From: Afipia sp.
Lineage (GTDB): Bacteria > Pseudomonadota > Alphaproteobacteria > Rhizobiales > Xanthobacteraceae
Length of the DNA stretch: 64,000 nucleotides
Reading direction: 5' to 3'
Assembly: GCA_030652315.1 (NCBI GenBank)
Contig: JAUSAX010000088.1
Coordinates: forward strand, 30,151-94,150
Part shown: piece after piece, positions 16,936-24,897 of the stretch
Layout: each line of letters starts with the position of its first letter
Position numbering within the stretch: position 1 is the first letter of the stretch
Notes under the pieces: generated by a model
Databases searched by the model: none
Seen by the model: the letters and a program-made list of their open reading frames with translations, nothing else
What the model was told of the DNA's origin: nothing
Translations under genes and position numbers: made by a program

Positions 16936-16954
16936 AATTGCTCTATAGGCAATT
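16936..16954. promoter_or_regulatory. Palindrome, probable XRE operator
   Basis: AATTGC and GCAATT arms separated by seven bases (TCTATAG), 41 bases upstream of the regulator ATG and 97 upstream of the divergent binding protein ATG. The spacer includes TATAG that could serve as part of a -10 element. Placement in the divergent gap suggests one operator controlling both directions; that is inference. Confidence 0.45.
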
Positions 16955-17050
16955 CCATTGGCGAATTACGAAGGTTTATAGCTGGAATCAGCGGATGCCG
17001 CCAAGAAGATTGCGTACCAAGCAATCAACATCACAGACAGGAGGGTCGCC

Positions 17051-18268
17051 ATGAAGATCGTGAAGTTAGGGGTTCTATTGTGCACACTCGCCGGCACGGC
17101 GGTTTCGCAAAGCGTCGCTGCCGACAGCGGAAAATCGGACAACGTCATCAAGATCGGCATTCTGAATGACCGATCGGGCGCTTACGCGGATCTCGGGGGC
17201 GAAGGCTCTGTCGTCGCAGCGAAGATGGCTGCTGAGGAATTCGGCAATGCCATCGACGGCGTACCGATCGAGATCATTTCGGCTGATCATCAAAACAAGC
17301 CGGACATCGGTTTGGGCGTTGTCCGGCGCTGGTTCGATATCGAGAAGGTCGATGTCGTCGCGGATATCTCCAACTCCGGCGTTGGATTTGCGGTAACGAC
17401 ACTGGCAAACGAACGCCAGAGGATCGTATTGAATGCGTCGGCCTCTTCCGACTTTACAGGAAAGGCCTGCACCCGGACATCGTTCCAGTGGATCTATTCC
17501 AGTTACACCAATGGATACGGGCTCGCGAGCGCATTGACCAAGCAAAAGCTCGACAGCTGGTTTCTTATAACCGTCGACTATTCCTTCGGTCATGCGTTTT
17601 CGAACGATATGCGCCGCGCCATCGAAAAGGCCGGCGGCAAGGTCGTCGGCGAGGTGCGTCACCCGCTCAATACGGCGGATTTCGGTTCGATCCTGCTGCA
17701 AGCGCAATCATCGGGCGCCAAGGTCGTCGCGCTCGCCAATGCCGGCGCCGACATGACCACTGGCGTCAAGCAGGCCAGCGAATTCGGCATCACCGGCAAG
17801 CAGACGCTGGTCGCTCCCACAGTGTTCCTGACCGACATCGACTCTATCGGGCTTGCCGCTGCACAAGGCCTGCAGTTCGTCACGGCTTTCTACTGGGATC
17901 GCGACGAGGCTTCGCGGGCCTGGTCGAAGAAATACTTCGCACGTCAGGGCCGCATGCCGACGATGACGCAAGCCGGGATGTATTCCGCGGTCCGGCATTA
18001 CTTGCATGCTGTGAAAGCCGCAAAGACCGACGACGCGCTGAAGGTAGCCGACAAGATGCGTGAACTGCCCGTTTCGGATGCATTCGCGCCGAATGGAAAA
18101 GTCAGGGCCGACGGCCAGTTTCTTCACGACATGTACATCGCACGGGTGAAGAAGCCCGCCGAGTCCAAGCAGCGGTGGGATTACTATGATATCGTTTCGA
18201 CGATACCGGCTGATGAAGCCTTTCGCCCGCTGAGCGAGGGTGGATGTCCGCTCATTGCTCAACGATGA
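17051..18268 (+). CDS. ABC transporter substrate-binding protein, Leu/Ile/Val type (paralog 1)
   Basis: A 405-residue periplasmic protein with a signal peptide (MKIVKLGVLLCTLAGTAV to VAA). The mature start DNVIKIGILNDRSGAYADLG and the phrase SADHQNKPDIGLGVVRRWFD define the LivK-like type I fold used for amino acids, short acids and aromatic compounds. The C-terminal CPLIAQR with a lone Cys is shared in form by the paralogs at 36818 (CALLKK) and 55380 (CPLNK). No permease or ATPase gene is nearby. It is divergent from the XRE-cupin operon, suggesting that its ligand is the substrate of the alcohol dehydrogenase route. AGGAGG lies at 17039-17044. Confidence 0.9.
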   Translation: MKIVKLGVLLCTLAGTAVSQSVAADSGKSDNVIKIGILNDRSGAYADLGGEGSVVAAKMAAEEFGNAIDGVPIEIISADHQNKPDIGLGVVRRWFDIEKVDVVADISNSGVGFAVTTLANERQRIVLNASASSDFTGKACTRTSFQWIYSSYTNGYGLASALTKQKLDSWFLITVDYSFGHAFSNDMRRAIEKAGGKVVGEVRHPLNTADFGSILLQAQSSGAKVVALANAGADMTTGVKQASEFGITGKQTLVAPTVFLTDIDSIGLAAAQGLQFVTAFYWDRDEASRAWSKKYFARQGRMPTMTQAGMYSAVRHYLHAVKAAKTDDALKVADKMRELPVSDAFAPNGKVRADGQFLHDMYIARVKKPAESKQRWDYYDIVSTIPADEAFRPLSEGGCPLIAQR

Positions 18269-18275
18269 TGTGACG

Positions 18276-18301
18276 AAGCGCCGTCCTTCGGGACGGCGCT
18301 T
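18276..18301 (+). terminator. Stem-loop terminator after binding protein gene
   Basis: AAGCGCCGTCC and GGACGGCGCTT arms around a TTCG tetraloop, eight bases after the stop. A perfect 11-bp stem; there is no long T run after it, so termination may be partial. Confidence 0.7.
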
Positions 18302-18447
18302 GATGTCAGCGTTAAAGAGTGCGGAGATCGGGTATCCGTACGCTATGGGAATGATTTCGGTGGAGCAGGTGAGGGGAATTGAGATCGCAGCCACGCAGTA
18401 TCCGCAAGCGCGCTGGATCACCGCCCTTCACCACCACGCAAGTGGCG

Positions 18448-18918
18448 CTAACGCAAGGTCAGTCGCGACACTCCAACCGCGAGGTTCACGCCAGTCTGGC
18501 CCTGAATCGAGAGCGGCTGCAGCGAAATCGAGCGGTTAAATCCGCCAACCAGAACATTCGCACCTGCGCCAAAGCCAAAAGAGGCGTCCCCACTCGCTCC
18601 AACGTAGGTTCCGGCAAGAGTACTGCGCTTAACACGTGATGATCGCGCGGAAAAAACCACCCATAGCAATCTGGATCCGCTTGTTACACCAATGTCGAGA
18701 CCAACACGCCTCATCGTGCCGGAGTAAGTGTATCGCCGGCCACTCTGAAAAGAACGAAAAGTGCAGCTAAGCCTTTGGCTCGAACCGACGATCAGTCCCA
18801 CGCTTGGTCCACCGCTACATACGAGTTCACCGGCCTGGGCACGGGACTCTTGCGCATTGGCGTGTGACGCGCCCATGACCAGCGAAAGACAAAACAGAAT
18901 CAGTATCCCTCGTCGCAT
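18448..18918 (-). CDS. DUF992 secreted protein
   Basis: A 156-residue exported protein with signal peptide MRRGILILFCLSLVMGASHA to NAQ. The mature part shows the DUF992 pattern: LVCSGGPSVGLIVGSSQRLS, then YSGTMRRVGLDIGVTSGS, FGAGANVLVGGFNRSISLQP and QGQTGVNLAVG. The family is restricted to alphaproteobacteria and its role is unknown; it is predicted to be a small periplasmic beta-barrel-like or immunoglobulin-like protein. One or two copies are common per genome. It is followed upstream by another secreted protein on the same strand, 41 bases away. Confidence 0.85.
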   Translation of the reverse strand: MRRGILILFCLSLVMGASHANAQESRAQAGELVCSGGPSVGLIVGSSQRLSCTFRSFQSGRRYTYSGTMRRVGLDIGVTSGSRLLWVVFSARSSRVKRSTLAGTYVGASGDASFGFGAGANVLVGGFNRSISLQPLSIQGQTGVNLAVGVSRLTLR

Positions 18919-18958
18919 TTTTCATTTCCTGTTCAAGAAAGAGCCGCCGTTACATCCA

Positions 18959-19282
18959 TTATCGATGGATATAACGGCGCCCAATTACACGTCCGGTTCG
19001 GGCATCGATCGTCAGTCGCAGAATGTCGCGCCGGCGGCGACTTTCACCGGTGACGACCCAATAACGTCCCCGCATGTCGGCATGTCTGACGCGAGAAACT
19101 CCGTTTCGCTGGGCTATTCTAATTGCTTCCGAACGGCCTACGCGATGCGATCTTCGATCGATGCGCACACCATCGCGGTCGATGGTGACGCTTTGCGCAG
19201 TGGCGCTGGAAACCAGCCGTGGCGTCAGTTCTGCAAGGAACACGGCGGCGGCCACAAAGACAAACGCTAGAATTTTATTCAT
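18959..19282 (-). CDS. Secreted PepSY-like protein
   Basis: A 107-residue protein with signal peptide (MNKILAFVFVAAAVFLAELT) followed by SVTIDRDGVRID and then a PepSY-like core SEAIRIAQRNGVSRVRHADM, ending in LTIDARTGRVIGRRYIHR. PepSY domains are small periplasmic modules of unknown or inhibitory function, and the typical closing V-D-A-x-T-G-x-V-I is conserved here. Very arginine-rich, hence strongly basic. Lies just upstream of the DUF992 gene and could share its promoter. Confidence 0.75.
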   Translation of the reverse strand: MNKILAFVFVAAAVFLAELTPRLVSSATAQSVTIDRDGVRIDRRSHRVGRSEAIRIAQRNGVSRVRHADMRGRYWVVTGESRRRRDILRLTIDARTGRVIGRRYIHR

Positions 19283-19403
19283 ATGCGCGCCTTTCTATCG
19301 CTCCTGGAAGCGCCAGTACTCGGCATGCAACGGGCTGTGAGCGCTTCAACGTCCAAGACTAGCAAGACGTTGGGCATTAGCAACAGCGTAAACCGCCCCG
19401 TCG

Positions 19404-19425
19404 GGTGGTCCGTTTGGAATGTTAG
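19404..19425 (+). repeat. IS-end-like 22-mer, copy A
   Basis: A 22-base segment containing GTGGTCC and GNATGTTAG. It matches the copy at 21754-21775 at 19 of 22 positions and the end of the IS3 fragment at 38758-38781 (opposite strand) at 17 of 22. No transposase is recognisable beside it, so this may be a solo end left after deletion. No other feature is seen between 19283 and 19536. Confidence 0.35.
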
Positions 19426-19536
19426 TTTTGTTGAGGGGAGGCTGCGCGGAACCGGTTAGCTTGGAGAGCCTCCACGAAAGCATTCCAGTTAGTCGGTGCC
19501 GCAAGGCTGTATCGATACGAATAGGGGCGGAGCGCC

Positions 19537-20553
19537 TCAGGGAGACATTGTCGGCAGGGATGCGCGAATGCGCTCCGAGAAATCGGATGCGCCATCGGCG
19601 GCCTGCGCGGCCTCATTGATCAGGGAGCGCCGCCGCAGTTCGTCAAATGGCAGCGTCGTGTCCACCCGGCCCGAGTGATAGAGGTAGCTGTCGATCAGGC
19701 CGTTCAGAAGATGGCGGATGTCGAACCGGCCGGCTCGCCCGGCGGCATTCGCGTAGCGCACGATGTTGATCGTGCAACTGTTGGTCAGCAGGTGATAAAA
19801 CTCCGGCCGGTCGGCGAGCTCATTGATCCGCGTCAGGTAAACCAGCAGCAACCGGCGCGCATCGTCGGCCGAAGCGTTGAGGCGATAGAGGTACGTCGGC
19901 TCCCGCCGGTGGTTGGTGCGCACGCCGACGATGTCGCGCTCGTCGCCCACCACGTAGATCAACTCGAACTGCTTGAACAGCGACGCGACGGGCGCAAAGC
20001 CCTCGCCCACCTCTGGTCGTGTCTCGATGGAGATCGTCAGTGGCGGGGCGTTGTCGAAGATGAAACTTACGAACGTGTGCCCGACCGGCCCTTCAGTAAA
20101 ATATGAGACGTAGAAATCAAGCGCGGTCAGGTGCGACAGCGACACCTCGCGTTCCTCCCAGCGCACCGTGAAATCGTTCCGGGTTCGGTAGTCGAAGTTG
20201 CGCACGCCGGTGATGCGCACGCGGTCGCCGTCGATGATCGCCCGTGGCATCACCGCGACTTCCGGCCGCCACTCCCGATCGTGCGAGGGAGGAATCGATA
20301 TCCACCACGCAACCACGCCAAGAAACAACAGGCCGAAGACCACAGGCATCCGCCGCTGACGCGAGAACCAGAGCGCCCAGATCGCGAACACCGCAAAGGC
20401 CACTGCCAGTGCAAGGCGCAGCCCGGTCCATGGCAGGTTCGAATAATAGATTGCCAGGGCGGCCCACGCGATGAGCAAAACCCTGCAAAGAAACCAAAAT
20501 CCCGCGATCAACCAGCCGAGCGACGTGAACAAAAATTTGCGCAGCGAACTCAT
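19537..20553 (-). CDS. DUF4105 (Lnb N-terminal-like) membrane protein
   Basis: A 338-residue protein with three N-terminal membrane segments (about residues 8-33, 44-62 and 69-87) and a periplasmic domain. The domain shows GPVGHTFVSFIF, SIETRPEVGEGF and later FYHLLTNSCTINIVRYAN, which are the conserved blocks (buried His, E-x-R, and N-x-C-x-x-N) of the DUF4105 family, thought to be a cysteine peptidase or amidase-like fold. The N-C-T-N arrangement keeps a possible catalytic Cys and His. Function is not established. The gene stands alone on the minus strand with a 330-base gap upstream. Confidence 0.8.
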   Translation of the reverse strand: MSSLRKFLFTSLGWLIAGFWFLCRVLLIAWAALAIYYSNLPWTGLRLALAVAFAVFAIWALWFSRQRRMPVVFGLLFLGVVAWWISIPPSHDREWRPEVAVMPRAIIDGDRVRITGVRNFDYRTRNDFTVRWEEREVSLSHLTALDFYVSYFTEGPVGHTFVSFIFDNAPPLTISIETRPEVGEGFAPVASLFKQFELIYVVGDERDIVGVRTNHRREPTYLYRLNASADDARRLLLVYLTRINELADRPEFYHLLTNSCTINIVRYANAAGRAGRFDIRHLLNGLIDSYLYHSGRVDTTLPFDELRRRSLINEAAQAADGASDFSERIRASLPTMSP

Positions 20554-20884
20554 GGGCTCCTTCCGCTGTTTTCAACTGTCGAACGCGTATTGGCATCGCC
20601 GCTCACGGCGAGGTACGTGTCACGTCACGATTGGAGGCGGCGGGAAACGTATCGGCCAAGCTTCACTTGTTAAGTCCGTTCTGGTAATTTTTTCAACTCT
20701 ACATGATTGTCTGAATTTGTTTCAAGTTTTGGTACCAGTGGGCATCGCAGGATCTGCGGCAGAAACACCCGCCGCCCGGTAATTTGTTGTTGGTCAGCCC
20801 GTCACGTTACCGCGTCGATAACGCCTTCGTTTAGTGCAAACTCCGCCGACGGTCCAAAGCAAGTATGCAAAGGCGTGTCAGTAA
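20554..20884. other. Intergenic gap between divergent genes
   Basis: This 331-base stretch separates the divergent DUF4105 and ceramidase-like genes. It is AT-richer around 20680-20730 (TAATTTTTTCAACTCTACAT), which may contain promoters. I see no gene, RNA or repeat. Confidence 0.3.
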
Positions 20885-21658
20885 ATGACAATCCGCAGCA
20901 CCATCCGAGATCGGCCCGTACCGGTTCTGTATGGCTTGATAATTGTTTCACTCGCGGGATTGCTGCCGCTTCCGCCGTTGTTGCAGGATCAGGACTATCA
21001 CCAGTTCGCGGATCAACGGGAATTATTCGGAATACCGAATTTCTGGAATGTTGTCTCAAATCTTCCCTTTATCGCGGTAGGTGCGGCAGGCCTGTTGCGA
21101 TTTCGCGCGAATGCAACGACCACGATGCTCTTTTTGGGAATATTTCTGACCGGCTTTGGCTCATCGTACTACCATTTGAATCCGACTGACGTGACGTTGT
21201 TCTGGGACCGGCTGCCGATGACCTTTTGCTTCGCCGCAATCCTTGCTGCTGTTGTCGAGGAGCGCGTGGATGCGAGGGCAGGAGCGATGTTGTTGCGGCC
21301 GCTGCTGGCAATAGGCATTTTCAGTCTTCTGCTATGGCGCTGGACCGATGATTTGCGGCTCTACGCCTGGGCACAGTTTTTCCCTTTTCTCGCGCTGGTC
21401 CTGATCCTTCAACTCTTCCCGCCGAAGTATACCGGAGCATTTTACTGGATTGTCGCTGCAGCGCTGTATGCGCTGGCCAAGTTGCTGGAATTCTATGACC
21501 ATGCGATTTTCTCGGCCGGCTCCATTCTGAGCGGGCATACGCTCAAGCATCTCGCCGCAGCGGCGGCCGCCTTCGCAATCCTGAGGCTTTTTCAAACCCG
21601 CCGGCCAATCGATGGCGTGGCGAACAGCGAAATGGCTTCATCCTTGCGCGACGCTTGA
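20885..21658 (+). CDS. Alkaline ceramidase-like (CREST superfamily) membrane protein
   Basis: A 257-residue protein with seven predicted membrane segments. The conserved blocks NFWNVVSNLPF, GFGSSYYHLNPTDVTLFWDR and the late LSGHTLKHLAAA carry the Ser-x-x-x-His, Asp and His-x-x-x-His residues that define the CREST fold of alkaline ceramidases and adiponectin-receptor-like hydrolases, where they bind zinc. It could hydrolyse an amide-linked lipid such as a ceramide, ornithine lipid or related molecule in the inner membrane. The bacterial members are mostly uncharacterised. Spacing of the residues supports a complete active site. Neighbours give no clue to the substrate. Confidence 0.75.
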   Translation: MTIRSTIRDRPVPVLYGLIIVSLAGLLPLPPLLQDQDYHQFADQRELFGIPNFWNVVSNLPFIAVGAAGLLRFRANATTTMLFLGIFLTGFGSSYYHLNPTDVTLFWDRLPMTFCFAAILAAVVEERVDARAGAMLLRPLLAIGIFSLLLWRWTDDLRLYAWAQFFPFLALVLILQLFPPKYTGAFYWIVAAALYALAKLLEFYDHAIFSAGSILSGHTLKHLAAAAAAFAILRLFQTRRPIDGVANSEMASSLRDA

Positions 21659-22006
21659 CGCCTCAGAACGGGGCAGGGGAGCGCGAGACGCCTACCGGGT
21701 GTCGTGAGGCCCTAGAGAAGGTTTTGGCGTTGATCCTGGCCGATGCCCCGCGGAGTGGTCCATTTTGAATGTTAGCGTGCGAGTTTGCGGCAAGGGCTGC
21801 GTGCTCTGTCAGAGTCCTTTCGGCCAGAAGCCTTGCGGTGACTTCATCCGTCACGCGGCCATGCTCGCGCTGCGCTTCACTCTCATTTCTTTTCGCCTTG
21901 TGCGTACCGCGTGTGTACGAGGGTTGGCAGTATCCCAAGTTGTGTTAGCCTGCTGACAGGCTTCCGGACGAAGGGCGCCGCAGTCGCAATTGATCGAGAG
22001 ACCCAA
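21659..22006. other. Intergenic gap with IS-end-like 22-mer
   Basis: A 348-base stretch between the ceramidase-like and AapJ-like genes. The 22-mer at 21754-21775 (AGTGGTCC, TTTTGAATGTTAG) is copy B of the repeat found at 19404 and at the end of the IS3 fragment at 38758. The frames on either strand look like shadows. No RNA gene is seen. Confidence 0.3.
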
Positions 22007-23041
22007 ATGCTCACCCGTTACAAGTTACGCTCCGGCACCCTGAGCCTGGCTTTGCTGGCCGCATCATTTGTGTCGACGTGGTCCGCCGGCGCTCAGACAT
22101 TGAAGGATGTCAAGGATCGCGGAACGCTCAATTGCGGCGTCAGTCAGGGGCTGTTGGGTTTTTCAAGCAGGGATGACAAGAACGCATGGTCCGGCTTTGA
22201 CGTCGATTTTTGCCGTGCAGTAGCTGCCGCCATTTTTGACGATCCTGCGAAGGTGACGTTCGTGCCGCTCGATACAGCGTCTCGTTTTACCGCGCTGCAG
22301 TCGAAGGAGATCGACGTGTTGTCGCGCGGCACGACCTGGACGATGTCGCGGGAAGGCTCGCTGGGCGTGATATTTGCCGCTGTTGCGTATTATGACGGCC
22401 AGGGATTCCTGCTGCGCAGGGATGCCAAGGTCGATACCGCACTGGATCTCGGCGGAAAGACTGTTTGCACCCTGAGCGGTACGACGACTGAGCTCAATCT
22501 GGCGGACTACTTTCGGGCCAATACGATGGACCTCAAGATACTGGCGGTTCCTACGTCGGACGAAGCGTTGAAAGCCTATGACGATCGCAAGTGCGATGTC
22601 CTGACAAGCGACGTTTCACAACTCTATGCGCAGCGTCTCAAGCTGTCCGCGCCCGACAGTCATATCATCCTGCCAGAAGTGATTTCGAAGGAGCCACTCG
22701 GACCGGCGGTGCGTCAGGGCGATGAACGCTGGTTCAACCTGATCAAGTGGACGCTTTTTTCACTGATCAATGCCGAGGAGTTGGGGGTCAAATCGAAGTC
22801 GATCGATGAGGCGCTGAAATCGTCCGACCCGAATGTCCGCCGGCTTGTCGGCATCGAGGGCGAATTCGGCGCACAATTGGGTCTCACCAAGGACTGGGCC
22901 GCGCGGGCTGTCCGCGCCGTCGGAAACTATGGCGAGATCTACGAGAGAAATGTTGGAACACAGTCGAGCTTAAGCATTCCCCGCGGATTGAATGCGCTTT
23001 GGACGCGCGGCGGAATCCAATACGCGCCTCCCATCAGGTAA
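22007..23041 (+). CDS. Amino-acid ABC transporter substrate-binding protein, AapJ/GltI type
   Basis: A 344-residue protein taken from ATG 22007; the frame is open to 21911 but only this start gives a normal signal peptide (MLTRYKLRSGTLSLALLAAS to AGA). The mature sequence QTLKDVKDRGTLNCGVSQGL and GFDVDFCRAVAAAIF is diagnostic for the AapJ general L-amino-acid binding family, with FTALQSKEIDVLSRGTTWTM and KSLGVKS-like later parts also in place. Normal AapJ sits in aapJQMP; here no permease or ATPase follows, so this is an orphan paralog. A lone L,D-transpeptidase gene follows 64 bases on. Confidence 0.85.
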   Translation: MLTRYKLRSGTLSLALLAASFVSTWSAGAQTLKDVKDRGTLNCGVSQGLLGFSSRDDKNAWSGFDVDFCRAVAAAIFDDPAKVTFVPLDTASRFTALQSKEIDVLSRGTTWTMSREGSLGVIFAAVAYYDGQGFLLRRDAKVDTALDLGGKTVCTLSGTTTELNLADYFRANTMDLKILAVPTSDEALKAYDDRKCDVLTSDVSQLYAQRLKLSAPDSHIILPEVISKEPLGPAVRQGDERWFNLIKWTLFSLINAEELGVKSKSIDEALKSSDPNVRRLVGIEGEFGAQLGLTKDWAARAVRAVGNYGEIYERNVGTQSSLSIPRGLNALWTRGGIQYAPPIR

Positions 23042-23050
23042 TTCCTTATC

Positions 23051-23107
23051 GGGCAATTCATGGGCAATTCATGGGCAGTTCTTGGGGCAGTTCTTGGGGC
23101 AAGTCAT
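23051..23107 (+). repeat. Five-unit tandem repeat over the L,D-transpeptidase start
   Basis: Units GGGCAATTCAT, GGGCAATTCAT, GGGCAGTTCTT, GGGGCAGTTCTT and GGGGCAAGTCAT follow without gaps (three of 11 bp, two of 12 bp). The last unit contains the first two bases of the ATG at 23106, and its GGGG supplies the ribosome binding site. Unit number could therefore vary by slippage next to a start codon. Confidence 0.85.
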
Positions 23108-23981
23108 GAATGTGGACTATTTCTCGCTGTTGACGACGGCCGTTGCAGGCAAGGACACAGCCGAACGCGACAAGATTTATGGGGATGCGCGCGGCCTGAT
23201 TGCCAGGTCTAACCTGACGCGTGAGGCCGCCGCGCTGCACGTCTCTGCACTCGAAGATGCCATCCAGCGAATAGAGGACGATCTCGCTTCCGAAGAGTTG
23301 AACAAGGACAAATCGCCAGCAGCCGTAGAGCTACTGTCACCCGGCATTGATTGGAAGCGCGTTGCGGTGATTGCATGCGCGATCGTCGCTGTTATCGGTC
23401 TGTCGGTCTTTCTTTATCAGTACTTGGCAGGCAAGGGTTTACGCGGCGGCGCGACAGCCTCGCGCGGCCGCGAAGATATCGTCATGCCGGACTTGAAGCC
23501 CGGCGTCGATGGCGGTTCCTCAGCTGCCGGCTTGCCATTCGCGCTTCAGCGTCAAGTCGTGTTTTATCGAACCACCGTCGTTCCCGGGTCTATCGTCGTC
23601 GATCGGGAAAACCGTTTCCTTTATCTGATCGATTCCAACAATTCCGCACGCCGCTACGGGATCGGAATTGCCCGGGAATGCCTGAAGTCGGGAACCCTCT
23701 ATCGCGTCACCAACAAACTCGAGTGGCCTGAGTGGAAGCCGGCGAGCGCCGAGGCCGCAAAAGAGACGGCGGCATTTCGTCCAATGGCCGGGGGTCCTGG
23801 AAATCCCTTTGGCGCTCGCGCGCTGGTGATGGACAGGCCCGATCTGCTTATTCACGGGACGAATTCGCCGAAAACCATCGGTCACCTTGTGACTTCCGGA
23901 TGCATCCGATTGGTGAACGAAGATGTCGAAGATCTGTATCGCCGGGTTTCCCTGGAAACCCGGGTGATTTTTGTCAGCTAG
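23106..23981 (+). CDS. L,D-transpeptidase (YkuD domain), membrane-anchored
   Basis: A 291-residue protein. The frame opens further upstream at 22992 through the tandem repeat, but ATG 23106 (MNVDYFSLLTTAVAG) is a better start. A single membrane segment lies near residues 80-100 (VAVIACAIVAVIGLSVFLYQ), preceded by an unusual cytoplasmic region with helical charged sequence. The YkuD catalytic region is SPKTIGHLVTSGCIRLVNED with the His in LLIHGTN and the Cys in TSGCIRL. Such enzymes make 3-3 cross-links in peptidoglycan or attach lipoproteins. The N-terminal DnaJ/DUF-like part is unusual, as most L,D-transpeptidases have a plain signal peptide. Confidence 0.85.
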   Translation: MNVDYFSLLTTAVAGKDTAERDKIYGDARGLIARSNLTREAAALHVSALEDAIQRIEDDLASEELNKDKSPAAVELLSPGIDWKRVAVIACAIVAVIGLSVFLYQYLAGKGLRGGATASRGREDIVMPDLKPGVDGGSSAAGLPFALQRQVVFYRTTVVPGSIVVDRENRFLYLIDSNNSARRYGIGIARECLKSGTLYRVTNKLEWPEWKPASAEAAKETAAFRPMAGGPGNPFGARALVMDRPDLLIHGTNSPKTIGHLVTSGCIRLVNEDVEDLYRRVSLETRVIFVS

Positions 23982-24128
23982 CGCTTTCGCTGGCCCTGAA
24001 CCGCTCTTCGTACTTGGAGCGAACTCGACATATCTATGTCGGGGTCTGACGCCGCCCGTCGCAGCGATCAGTAAGGATGAATCGATTCACTCGCCCCGTT
24101 TGCGGGCTGCTTCCGGTCGTCCGGATTT

Positions 24129-24482
24129 TTAGCTTTCTGGAGGCGGGACGAAGCAGAGGATGCCAGCCTCGGGTGTGTAGCACAAAACCGCGCCCCCGGT
24201 CGGGTTGCTATGCTCATCGAGTATCCTCTCTGCCGGGACTCGGAGCCAGAAGATCGCTGAGACATGCCACTTGTGGTCAATCTTGACCTCATAACCCTGG
24301 CTATCCCGGCGCACCTCAGCGGTGCGGCAATCAGCGATTGAGCAACATTCCGCGCCCGTTTCCGGCTGTTTCAAACTCTTGAACCAAGGGGTCAATGATG
24401 GGTCGACGTTGTCGGGAGGCAGGGCGTGGAGAGGCGTGCTGGACAGTGCGAACGCCATCGCTCCCGCAAGTCGTGTTCGCAC
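24129..24482 (-). CDS. Small secreted protein, function unknown
   Basis: A 117-residue protein. The longest frame begins at 24716, but GTG 24482 lies six bases after a perfect GGAGG and starts a signal peptide (RTRLAGAMAFALSSTPLHA), so this start is chosen. The mature part begins LPPDNVDPSLTPWFKSLKQP and contains four cysteines (ECCSIADCRT and VLCYTPEAGILCF) likely to form disulfides in the periplasm. The AECCSIADCR motif recurs in rhizobial secreted proteins of unknown role. It is encoded opposite to the genes on both sides. Confidence 0.7.
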   Translation of the reverse strand: MRTRLAGAMAFALSSTPLHALPPDNVDPSLTPWFKSLKQPETGAECCSIADCRTAEVRRDSQGYEVKIDHKWHVSAIFWLRVPAERILDEHSNPTGGAVLCYTPEAGILCFVPPPES

Positions 24483-24897
24483 GCTGACCTCCGTAAGGAC
24501 TGTGCGGCCGCATGAGCCGCGCCAAGCTCGATGCCGGGCTAACGGATACGTTCCCGGCGCAGATCCCGTCGGTGAGTTCAACCTATACCGTCCATTCACG
24601 ATGGCAATGCAGGCGGATCGCTTTGGATGCTTGCCTCGATCATGCCGGTGAGTTGTTGAGCGGTGCTCGTTTCCCTGATCATGGCGGTCTCCGAACCTCA
24701 AGAACGCTGGCGGCATGGGAGCAGAAAATCTAATCGAACTGAAAACCGATCGTGGGAACTCTGGGGCATTCGGCGCTCTGACCCGTAGCCAAAAGGATTA
24801 TCTTGGGTCGGCTGTAAGTCGAATAGAGTCTGTGTATTGGCGAACCTTGTCTTGGAGAAGACCGGCCGGATAACACCGTCAGAACAGGCGTCGTTAC
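24483..24897. other. Intergenic gap
   Basis: About 415 bases between divergent genes. It should contain promoters for both directions but I see no clear -35/-10 pair, repeat or RNA gene. A weak open frame on the minus strand here is the 5' extension of the previous gene and has no coding signature. Confidence 0.25.

Noticed and set aside
23051..23107. Short tandem repeats considered as CRISPR
   Set aside because: Units adjoin without spacers; same for the 159-bp repeats at 25747 and the GTAACG units at 42762. No CRISPR array or cas gene is seen.
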